Shown: piece after piece, positions 1 through 9,700 of the stretch
Numbering within the stretch: the first letter of the stretch is position 1
Layout of the letters: each line of letters starts with the position of its first letter
Source of the DNA: Todiramphus chloris collaris
Lineage: Eukaryota; Chordata; Aves; Coraciiformes; Alcedinidae
Assembly (NCBI GenBank): GCA_025345505.1
Contig: JANVCC010000018.1
Coordinates: 7,239,741-7,303,740, forward strand
Direction of reading: 5' to 3'
DNA: 64,000 nucleotides
The notes under the pieces: generated by a model
What the model was told of the DNA's origin: nothing
Seen by the model: only the letters and a program-made list of their open reading frames with translations
Databases searched by the model: none
Translations under genes and position numbers: made by a program

Positions 1-341
1 CTTCTGACTCTCTACAACTGCCTGAAAGGAGGTTGGAGTGAGCAGGGGGACAACCTCTTCTTCCTGGTGACATGTGACAGGAGCAGAGGAAATGGATGCA
101 AGCTGCACCAGGGGAGGTTTAGGCTGGAGATTAGGAAACATTTATTCACTGAAAGGGTTTTCAAACATTGGAATGGTCTGCCCAGGGCAGTGGTGGAGTC
201 ACAGTCCCTGGAGGCATTTAAATGGTGTGGACCTGGTGCTCAGGGACATGGTTTAGTGGTGAGGTTGCAGTGTTGGGTCAAAGGTGGGACTAGATGATCT
301 TGAAAGTCTTTTCTAACCAAAGACATTCTGTGATTCTGTGA
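1..341 (+). mobile_element. CR1 LINE 3' fragment, truncated by window edge
   Basis: Tail of a CR1 non-LTR retrotransposon in sense orientation. It holds the last codons of ORF2 (the stretch reading [18 protein letters not shown] near bases 100-160 is the usual C-terminal end of avian CR1 ORF2) followed by the 3' UTR, with AGATGATCTTGAAAG and the terminal TGATTCTG-type octamers at about 325-341. The element continues left of base 1, so its true length is unknown. No intact protein is encoded. Confidence 0.93.
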
Positions 342-964
342 ATGAATTGTAACAAGTATGTTTTCAAATCCTTGGTAGCAATGGATATTTTGTAATGGGA
401 ACTGTGACATATCTGGCAGCATTTGTAGACATTTTTGTATGTAGTATGCTTCAAACTTCACCATCTGCTTTGCATCAGATTTATTAGTTAAATAGACAGC
501 ACTGCAGGTATCTAGAACCTTTTCCTGTGTGTCCATACAAGTGGATAATAAGCAGATTGCCTCCTCATACACTTAGTGTGGGTGTTATGTAGTCATTTAT
601 TCTATTCTTAAGATAGAAGAGAGGTCTCCTTCCCTGTGGGTGCAAAAATGTTTACATTCCATCCAATCTGCCACAATCAAATCTAAATTTAATAAAAAGT
701 CTCTATAAAATGAAAATAAAGAGTCCATATGCAGTTGCATTGTATATCTTTTGCACACACCATGTTTAATCCTGAATCTTTCAGTTCATGAGTACAGAGT
801 GAGCATGAGCTAATGTCTGCCTGACAGTCTTCTTTCTACTTCAAGAGCAAGTGAAATCAAGTCTCATTTTCTTTACATGCGTATGTTTCAAACATGCACA
901 GGCATTTGAAATAACATGTATGAAACTGTCTTCAGGAGCTTGTGTGAAGCCAGTGTTTGCAGCT
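342..964. other. Unique AT-rich sequence, no gene seen
   Basis: No exon, RNA gene or repeat recognised. The minus-strand open frame ending near 572 runs into the CR1 tail and looks like chance. Confidence 0.6.
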
Positions 965-1472
965 CTGTACTTGACGTTGTGAAATATCCAGTCTGAACTT
1001 TTTCCGACATAGTTTCATTCCATTTCCCTGTGTCCTGTTGCTGGTCACTAGAGAAAGGAGATCAGCCCCTCTCTGTCTGCTGCACTCCTTGAGGAAGTTG
1101 TAAATCTCAATGAGGTCACAACTCAGCCTCCTCTCCTCTCCTCTCCTCTCCTCTCCTCTCCTCTCCTCTCCTCTCCTCTCCTCCTTCTTTCTCCTTCCTT
1201 CTTTCTCCTTTCTTCTTTCTCCTTCTTTCTCCTTCTTTCTCCTTCTTTCTCCTTCTCCTCTCCCCTTCTTTTTCTCTTAGCTGAACAGTTCAGGTGACCT
1301 CAGCTACTTCTCCGAAGTCTTGCCCATGAGGCCTTTCACCATCTTGGTCACCCTCCTCTAGACACACTCTAGTAGTTTCATGTCCTTCTTATATTGAGCA
1401 GCACCAAACTGCACATAGTACCTGAGGTGGGGCTGAACCAGTGCAATATAGAGTGGGAGATAGTTTAAGACA
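965..1472 (-). mobile_element. Old CR1 fragment split by a pyrimidine microsatellite
   Basis: Complement of the C-terminal ORF2 region of CR1. Recognisable blocks are the 'cctgtgtcctgttgctggtc' segment near 1030, 'aatctcaatgaggtc' near 1105, 'gctgaacag' near 1280, and 'gtacctgaggtggggctgaac' near 1420 (the ORF2 region encoding the conserved RPHLEYC-like motif). Between 1126 and 1279 the expected short CTCCTCTTCTCCAGG block is replaced by a long pyrimidine repeat. The CR1 3' terminal box is not visible, so this copy is truncated at both ends and diverged. Confidence 0.8.
1126..1279. repeat. Polypyrimidine microsatellite, (CTCCT)n then (CCTTCTTTCT)n
   Basis: About 58 bp of a perfect pentamer (CTCCT/TCTCC) runs into about 95 bp built from a 10-bp unit CCTTCTTTCT and variants. 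One strand is almost purely C and T for more than 150 bp. The repeat sits exactly where CR1 has its own CTCCTCTTCTCC word, so it probably grew from that seed. Confidence 0.95.
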
Positions 1473-3571
1473 GTTGAATTAAGCATCTTGACAATACAGT
1501 CAGTGGAACTTAAGAGATTTACTTTGACTTAAATAAGACAACATGAATTTGATTTACTTGGCTACACATGAGCAACTACAGCCATTTTCAATCACCTATG
1601 ATGTCTCTAGCTCTCTCCAAGAAGGCAATCATTCCCTGTTGACTATGGAGAATATCTGCCAGGCTTATCTGGACTTTCAGGTAACTGAGGACATTTGAAA
1701 TGCTGTAGGTGATCCTGCCAAATATTTGATACAGAAATATAACACAGACAAAGTACATTCAGTTGTGTCTTTTTATATTCTCCTCTTTGTTCCTTAAGAA
1801 CGATCATGACCCTCACCACTGACTGGTTATCAAAAGGTTTTAGTTCAAAATATGACATAAGTATTCTAAACGTTCTGATACGATATTTAGGATGATTGTC
1901 TTTGTACAAAGTGTAGTCCGTAAATAATTGGTCTGAGTCCTTTACTGTATTTTCAGAAATAAATATATTGTCAGAGAAGGGACTTATTTCACCTTCAGCA
2001 TTTCAAGATGTGTCTGGACCTGATATTTTCATCAGTGTTTCTGCAGTAGCCACAGTAGGGATGTCTGTAACATTTTAGTCTTCAGCTCTTAGACAGAGAA
2101 TGCTGTCACAACTGAGATAAGTGAAAGAGGCAAAGTATCAGACCAGTTTGTTCCCAAGAGATATTGTGGAAAGAATAACCAATGGACTTCTCTTCATCCC
2201 TCAGCAACCCCTGTATCACCCTTGGGTATGTTGGAAACACGAGCAATACCGTGGGAAGATTTATTGTGTCTACAGAGTGTTTATTTAGGTTTTTATTTGC
2301 AGTATAAACTGCTTCTTCCCTCTTACCACTGTTCCTTGGTTTTTCTCATCCCCCTCTTCTCCTATTTTTTTGGTTTTGTGGCATTACACACTGCAAACAC
2401 AGAACAGCAAGAAATATGGACTGCCACACTCATGGTGCCTTTAGAAATCTTAAGGGATGAGACATACAGCATTCACATTCACAGTGGTAAGGCACAGAAA
2501 ATGTGAGAAAAGTGTTTACACTCAGTGAGAGCTTTCTGAAATAGTTTTGTCCTGTGCTGACAGAAAAGGAGCCACAGAAGGGCATCCCAGTTATCCCTCT
2601 GGCTGCTGTGGGAATGGGTATTTGCATGTTCATCGCCAGGGTGGACAAATACATCGCGTTCAGTGTTCATTTCTTGCAGTGTCTCTGGTGGGGCTCTTGT
2701 TTTGCAGAACAAGGAGTTTGTTTTTCCTGCAAGTTAAGTTGTATTACAAATGAAAAAAAAAAAAAAAGCAACCAAACAAAAACCAAACCAAACCAAACCA
2801 GAAAACACTACCAAAACCAGAACACCAGTCATCTCATTATATCTTTAGTTCAACCAAATGTACTGGAGGATCTCATAATACAAATTATAATTTATCCTTC
2901 AAAAGGCTTGATCTTGCAAACTTCTTTTACAAAGCTTTTTCCATTATCCCCCTCTCCAACAGCTGGCATCTCATTCTCCTGTTAACAATCCCAATTACAG
3001 TAATCACTCTAAAACTTTAGTAGAAAGAGACACACAGAAAACAACTGCTTTATCTCTTCCAGTTATTTCTTCTTTTGGGTAAATACTTAGGCAATTTAAC
3101 TCTGCCTAAGCACTTTCTCAAAGGCGAGTTCAGTTAAATGAGGACAGTCATAAATCAATACAATCCAGATTTTTTGTTAGCCCCTTCATTTTAGCACTCA
3201 CAATAATGATATATAGCTGAATTATACTAACAGTGATTTTTATTATTAAATAGTAGATGAACATCCTACAAAATTAAAAATAAGTCTGCAAAATCTTATG
3301 AAGAAGAGCTCCCCTCTCTCTCTTACTGTCTGCAGTTCTTCTTCTTGCACTGTTGAGACAAATGTCAGATATTGGGTGTATGAACAGATGTGTTGAGTAA
3401 CCTATTAAATGGTTTCATGCAAAAAAAAAGAAAGAAAAATAATTCTAAGCATGTATTGTGCTCTGAAAATACAAAATGTGAGCTAAAATGCTAACTAAAC
3501 CTTCAATCCATTAGTAGGGATATTCTTTACCAGGACCGATTTTACACAATGTGATGGGATCACAAGACCTA
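1473..3571. other. Unique sequence, no gene seen
   Basis: Mostly AT-rich single-copy-looking DNA. It contains an A-rich tract at 2752-2812. Several short open frames (2222-2506 plus, 2430-2712 minus, 2554-2985 plus) overlap each other on both strands around 2400-2750 and resemble no family I know. One of them runs through the A-rich tract into low-complexity Lys/Asn/Thr residues. Confidence 0.55.
2752..2812. repeat. A-rich tract followed by (AAACC)n
   Basis: A run of about 16 A is followed by degenerate AAACC/ACCAA units. No adjacent retroposed body was recognised, so I call it a simple repeat. Confidence 0.85.
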
Positions 3572-3912
3572 GAATCACAGAATGATAGAATGATAGGGGT
3601 TGGAAGGGACCTCTAGAGATCATCGAGTCCAATCACTCTGACAGAGCAGGAACACCCAGGGCAGAACACACAGGAATGATCCAGGCAGGTCTTGAAATTC
3701 TCTACAGAAAGTAACTCCACAACCTTCTGGGCAGCGTGGTCCAGGTTCTGTCACTCTCACAGTGAAGAAGTTTTTCCTCATGTTGAGGTGGAACTTCTTG
3801 TGTTCCACCTTGCTACCATTACCCCTTGTCCTAGCATGGGGCACAACTGAAAAGAGACTGGCCCCTTCTACTTCACACTCTCCCTTCAGATATTTTTAAA
3901 CATTTTTATGTA
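3572..3912 (-). mobile_element. CR1 LINE 3' fragment
   Basis: Complement of a CR1 tail. The 3' terminus lies at about 3572 (AATCACAGAATGATAGAATG), followed by GGGGTTGGAAGGGACC, then the complement of the ORF2 C-terminus with the readable peptide [17 protein letters not shown] on the minus strand between 3844 and 3620. It is 5'-truncated at about 3912, as is usual for CR1. Confidence 0.93.
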
Positions 3913-4093
3913 AACATATTTGTAAACCTGATTTATTCTTTACCCTTTAGCCCAAAGCATCATTACTTTTTGCATCTTTATCAGAATCTCGTGGCTTAGA
4001 TCTGCTTGTTATTCTATAAAATAAGCATGAAAGACATATGAAGACATTGTCTATTCCAACTCTGTGCTCAGAAACAGTCTTTGCTATACTTGG

Positions 4094-4400
4094 GAAACCC
4101 CAGGGAAGCACAGAAACCTGCCAGGATCTGGCAGCTCCCATGAGAGTGGCTGACAAGCCATGGGCAAGGTCAGAAGTAATGGTGGTGGATTTAAACCTGG
4201 TATAACCACCAACAACAGTCACTTGCTGAGGTGATCAGCAGGTGGGTTCTGCACAAGAGTGTGTAATTGTGGCTTACAGGGGAAGTTCCTGAGATGAAGA
4301 AACCACAGGGAAACACAGATACCTACCAGAAGTTATTATCTCTCACCAGAGCCATCAACTGATTTGGCATAGGCAGGTCCAGGAGTAAAGGTGACCACCC
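4094..4400 (+). repeat. Two diverged tandem units in CR1 5' UTR
   Basis: The block starting GAAACCCCAGGGAAGCACAG at 4094 recurs as GAAACCACAGGGAAACACAG at 4299, a spacing of 205 bp. Similarity continues for roughly 90 bp in each copy (shared landmarks include ACCTGCCAG/ACCTACCAG and AGAAGTAATGGTG/AGGAGTAAAGGTG). The rest of the unit is too diverged to align by eye. Confidence 0.6.
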
Positions 4401-4649
4401 CTGACTCCCACAAAAGGCAGCCCTGGGGAGCACCAGCAAGGTGTAAAGTTCAAGGGCTGGCAAATAGAATGTGACATGTCAACCAGGACATGGCACATTA
4501 GCCTGGGTGTGGTGAGGCGTTTTGCAGGGGAAGGTGCACAGGGAGGGTACTTTTTCAAGGAAGGGACATTCCATTGACCAAGTGGAGAGACTTGAAGTAC
4601 ACATAACCCAGCAACTGGGCACAGTTCTGTGACCATCTGCACAGGTCAA

Positions 4650-5900
4650 GGACACTATCTCACCTGACCCTGAAGGCAGAATGTTGGGCACTCATTCAAG
4701 AGCAAAGGCTGCAGCTCTGACTGGGAGTCTGTACCATCTACCCCAGCAGTGGTTGATGCCTCCACACAGATGGAGCTGCTGAAGGCAGAGGCTGCATTGC
4801 AGGCCTCAGACTGCAGGAATTGCCTAGACGTCTCTTCTGAGGCAGGTACAGACAGCAGATCTGCCTTCAAAAGCAGTGCCCCGGGCCTCCTGCAGCAGGT
4901 GGCTGAGCTGCAGGAGGTGGTGAGAAGGCTTCATAACATCAAGGAGGCTGAGAAGGAGTTAGCTGATTGCAAAAGCAGTCTGCAGTGGATCCACAGTCTA
5001 TGGCCAAACAGCTAAAAGCTTCCCCACCAGCACACACGGAGAGGAGGGGGCCAATAATGTAGATGAGTGGAAGCCTTCAACGGCAAGGATCTGCTGGAGG
5101 AAAAGATTTCTTCCAAAGCCTTAGGTGCCCTTGCAGAGCCCCTTCACCCCTTTGCAGACTGGAAAGACTCATCATATCAAGAGGGATGTTGGAGCTGAGT
5201 AAGGCAGCCTGATCTGCTCCCTGTGTAACAACCAGCACAACTAAGAAAAGGTGATGGATGATGGTAGTAGGGGACTCTTCTGAGAGGTACAGAGATGCCC
5301 ATCTGCTGACTTAGTGCACTCTCTGGAGAGGTGTGCTGCTTACAAGGGGCTCACATCGGGGATGTCATTGAGAGATTATCAAGCCTCATACAGTCCAGTA
5401 TTATCCACTGATGTAGTTTTAAATGGACACCACTGATGCAGCTAGGAGCGGTCTGAGGAGTATCGAGGATTGCAGGTCCCTGGGAGTGGCAATAAGGGAT
5501 TCTGAGCATAGGTAGCTTTTTCATCAATCCTCTCAGTGACAGGGAAGAGGTTTAAAAGAGACAGTTGAAGACGGCAAATCAACAAATGCTTCCAAGACTG
5601 ATGTCACAACCAGGGGTTCAGCTACTTAGACCATGGGACTTGAGAAACCTGGTCTGATGGGGACTGATGGGGTCCATCAGTCAAAGGGGAAGAAGATCTT
5701 TGGTCACAGGTTTGCCAAGCAGGTGAAGAGGGCTTAAATTAAAGTTACTGGGGGAGAGGAACCTTAATGCATTCTAAGCCTACCAGTTTGATGCCAGTGA
5801 CAGCAATAGATGCTCAGAGCCTGGAGAGGGATCACAGATCAGTCAAAGAGCACCTAGAGAGCAGCACAGAGGAATTCTGGCAAGTCAGCTTCATCAGAGG
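4650..5900 (+). pseudogene. CR1 ORF1 remnant (coiled coil + SGNH esterase)
   Basis: Decayed first open reading frame of CR1, which in the family encodes an RNA-binding/esterase protein needed with ORF2 for retrotransposition. The best preserved piece is an open frame at 4749-5015 with the Leu/Glu-rich heptad-like segment LLQQVAELQEVVRRL (coiled coil), close to the usual avian CR1 ORF1. Further downstream, in shifted frames, two esterase landmarks can be read: VVGDS at 5264-5278 (block I, nucleophile Ser) and DGVH at about 5665-5676 (block V, catalytic Asp and His). The region between has several stops (for example around 5415-5430). Domain order matches full-length CR1 ORF1, which supports the call. 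What is lost is any continuous frame. Confidence 0.75.
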
Positions 5901-5944
5901 CCCAACTTAAATGCCTCTGGGCAAACACACCTACCATGGGGAAT

Positions 5945-6660
5945 AAAAAAAAGAGTGGCTAAGCCACTATCCATCATATTTGAGAAGTCATGGCAGTCCA
6001 GCGACTGGAAAAGGGAAACATAACCCCCATTTTTAAAAAACGAGAAAAGAAAAACATAGGGAACTACAGGCAAGTCAGTTTCACCTCTGTGCCTGGCAAG
6101 ATCATAGAGCAGATTATCCTGGAAACTATGCTAAGGCACATGGGAAAAAAAAAAAATAGTGATTGGTGACAACCAGGTTGGCTTCACTAAGGGCAAATTG
6201 TGCCTGGCAAATTTGGTGGCCTTCTACAATGGGGTGACAGTGTTGGTGGATAAGGAAAGAGCAACTGATGTCATCTACCTGGACTTGTGCTAAGTATTTG
6301 ACACTGTGCCAAATGACATCCTTATCTCTTAATTGGAGAGACATGGATTTGACAGATGGACCACTTGGTGGATAATGAATTAGATGGATGGCCATGCTGA
6401 ATGTCCAAGTGGAGAGCAGTGATGAACGGTGTTCCTCAGGGGCTGGTATTGGGACTTGTGCTGTTTAACATCTTTCTTGGTGACTTGGACATTGGGATCT
6501 AGTGCACCCTCAGTAAGTTTAGTAACAACAGCAAGCTCTGTGCTATGGTCAGCATGCTGGACGAAAGGGATGCCATCCGGAGGGACCTAGACAGGCTGGA
6601 GAGCAAGCACCATGAAGTTCAACAAATTCAAGTGCAAGGTCCTGCACCTCGTTCCCTACC
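5945..6660 (+). pseudogene. CR1 ORF2 reverse transcriptase remnant, endonuclease deleted
   Basis: Fragments of the CR1 RT domain readable across frames: [13 protein letters not shown] near 5960, NITPIFKK near 6020, a motif A remnant YLDLC with a stop then VFDTV near 6275-6305, GVPQG near 6428, and the block that normally holds FADD at 6518-6535, here reading KFSNNSK because both catalytic Asp codons are AAC at 6524-6529. The N-terminal endonuclease is absent. The minus-strand frame at 6126-6395 is a shadow. Decay suggests an old copy of the same subfamily as the element at 21985-23103. Confidence 0.8.
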
Positions 6661-6752
6661 AGTGGAAGGGGTACCTACTTGTGGCAGGGGGGTCGGTACT
6701 AGATGATCTTTAAGGTCCCTTCCAACCCAAACCACACTATAATTCTATGATT

Positions 6753-9700
6753 AATGATTCCTGATATTCTTCTATGTAATCTTGTCCTAAAAACCTCCAC
6801 CAATAGAAATGATTGAAATTAATATTGAAACTAAACACTCACAGAGCTTTGGAGGAATGGATTTTCAGGCCTAGATACTATTAAACAACTTTGCCTCATA
6901 ATACCCACAGCTAAAAGTCTCTTGTTAAGAGGTCTGTGACTTGCCAATCAGTCAGTAGACTGAAATTAGTGTCTGAGGAGCAACAGACAGAAGGAGGTCA
7001 CACGGCTCTCCTCCCCTGCTCTGTCAGTTATAAGCACTAAAACTTTCCTGTTTGAGAGCATTTAACAGGGTTTTAAGACTCTATTGCTGACAGACATAGC
7101 CAGAGCTTCACTCTTGTCGCATCTGGGAGAGATGAGGTGTCAGAAAAAAATGGAAGAGTAAGGGAAATTTTGGAATATTATGAGAAGTCACTGTCCTAAT
7201 TTATGTCTTATTTTGCCCCTGTGCTCATGTCAAACCCTCTCCTTCCGATAAAAACATGCACAAATTAGACATTATAAAGTCAAATGAGTCCTTCAAATGC
7301 TGATTTGTGACAAACAGTCTGAACCACAGCTGCGTAGCCAATTACAAGTGTTTACAGAAAAACTTCTCCAGGGATGCACAAGCATAATGGTAGCTATCCA
7401 TGTGCTGTGTAAACTTTTCAGGTCCCATGGAGCACCGGAGATCCAAGAATACCCATCAGCTATTGATCAATGGACAGAGAAGCAGCTACCAGTAGAAAGC
7501 CAATTATCTCTTTTTATTTAATTTCAGATTTTAGGAAATATGTGAAGAAATATCAGTAATAATAGATAGACCTTAAAAAGAGCAATGATTAAAGTCTCTA
7601 TGGTTCTGACATTTGAGATTAATAAATTAAAACCTTTTCTGTTATTTTTTTGTATTAGAGTCCCCTGACCCTCATCACAGACACAGAGAAAGATTCTTTC
7701 TGCAGCAACATTCAGCGGCACAAGCATCACTAAGTCAATCACAGGTTCTTCAATTACTAGAATCTGTCAAGTCTGGAAAACATCAATTGGTGCTTGAAGA
7801 TATCAGTGCTGTTATTTATATCACTGCTCACTAGACCTGTATAATTTGGTTACATGAAAGACTAGAATCTACTTTTTTTCCTAAGTGAAGAAAACAACAA
7901 TATTAATGGCAATCGTGAACAAACTTCTCATTGTGGTGAATATAAAAAAAATTATATATACCTCCTAGGCCTACCAGAGAGGTTGTAGTTGAAAAGGGTG
8001 AATTTTACCTGGAATATTTAGTATGTTTTTTTCAGGTGATCATTCTTACTCATAAAACAGTCATTTTATTAGTTTTACCTTGCTGGCTCAATTCAAATGT
8101 TAAAACAGAACTATATAAAGCCAAAGAGTTGAATGAATACAACTAGGCCAGAAAATGTACTAGAAAAAACAAGAGAATACAGTCAGAAAATAATATATAA
8201 TCCAACATCTTGGTCTTATGCCTAGATACACTGAAATAGCCATGGGAAAAACAATCTGTTGAACTAGCTAGCCTATAAACTAATGCCTACAAATGTGCAG
8301 TTCCCAGAAAGTCATCTGGCAACAGGCAGAAACAGGCTGCTTTGTTCTAAATAAAACTGCACCTAGTCCAACTCCCATTGGGAGAGTCCTACTGAGATCA
8401 AAGATCTATTGATCAAGCATCTCGGTGATAAATCTAAATTTCATAAGTTTGGTTCTTGCCTATCCCATGGAATCTTTGAGAAATGAAATGAGGACAGAAC
8501 ATACAGAAGCCTTGGGTATGATCTCCATGAATTGTCTGGAAGCGTTTATTTCCAGACCTTTTCAAAATAGTGAACAGGAACAGTATGAAAATTTAAAAAG
8601 CCAAACCAGATTAAAACAAATAACAACCCCCATCTCAAAACACTAAATAAAAATACCTTTGTACACACAGTGTACGTTAAAACATTTACCCACATTATTA
8701 TTTTTTTAATAGGAAAATGTTGTCATATATCCCAGTCTGAACTAAGAATGCTGCCAGACGTCCCATACACACTTGTCAGTGATCAACTACAAGTGCAAAA
8801 GTAGTTTTGGGACCTTTTCAAACCATTCAGCTCAGACTTAATTAGAAAAGACATGGTTTTCACTTCCAACCATATACCTGCCTTTCTGTTCACAGCTTGT
8901 GAACACTGTTCTCTCTGTACTTTTTCATACGCTGGCTAAGCACGCAAGTGTTGACATTGCTATCCTATATTGCCTGATGGTTGCATTCACCAAACAACCT
9001 CACACTGAGGGGCAACAGGAATGACCTCGCATAAAAACGACGTCACTTTCAACACAGTATATGTTGTGGGATGGTTATGGTGGTTTATGAGCAAACCATG
9101 TAGCAGATTCACTCCTACAGAAACATATACCTTTTATTCTGATTTTTCAGTAACTATTTCTATAGACATAATTGCTGTTGCTCTTGTACACAAAGGAAGG
9201 ATGTCTACATCATAATGTACACAGTAGAATTCTCAGGAATTTGTAAACTCTTCCAGCCTTGAAAGAAATCATACAATATCATCTACAAATGGAACTTCAC
9301 TACCTCATGGATGTGGTAAACATGAGTCTTGTGAAGTGCTGAGATATTAAACCTGCAGCCCTATGGTTAAGACAGACAGTAAGGGTTTTTTTGTTTTTTT
9401 TTTTATGAAGAGGAAAATAACATAGATACTGTAAATAGTTCAAGTTACCAAAAAAGGACACATAACACAAGTAATTTTTTTTTTCTTATGCTAGCTTTGA
9501 ACAAGAAAGGTAATTACAAAGAAGAAAGGAAGGAGTATCATTTCTAAAGCCACATCATTGTTTCACAAAATTTCCACCTACAGAGAACACCAGACTGCCT
9601 GCTAGTGCTCTGGGGAAAAAAAAAAGAACAAGCACATATTAGGGTTGTAATATGAGGTGCTATGGATTTGCAGAAAGATATTTTCCAATTTATGGTAGGA

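Larger units (their letters stand above)
4090..6752 (+). mobile_element. CR1 LINE with 5' UTR, ORF1 and deleted ORF2
   Basis: A long, old, sense-oriented CR1. In order it shows: a 5' UTR-like part with two related units (about 4094-4400); a decayed ORF1 (about 4650-5900); the first few codons of ORF2 (CLWANTPTMGNK-like near 5910-5945); an abrupt jump within an A-run at about 5945-5957 into mid-ORF2; reverse-transcriptase remnants to about 6650; and a 3' UTR ending with AGATGATCTTTAAGG, CCCTTCCAACCCAAACC and ATTCTATGATTA at 6752. Most avian CR1 copies are 5'-truncated, so retention of ORF1 is uncommon. The apurinic endonuclease domain and the N-terminal part of the RT are missing. It cannot encode active proteins: stops and shifts occur throughout. 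Confidence 0.88.

Noticed and set aside
2554..2985. 143-codon plus-strand frame
   Set aside because: Its middle is translated from the A-rich/(AAACC)n repeat, and three other frames overlap the same DNA.
4355..4691. Minus-strand frames of 95 and 70 codons
   Set aside because: They overlap in different frames within the CR1 5' UTR and have no known relatives.
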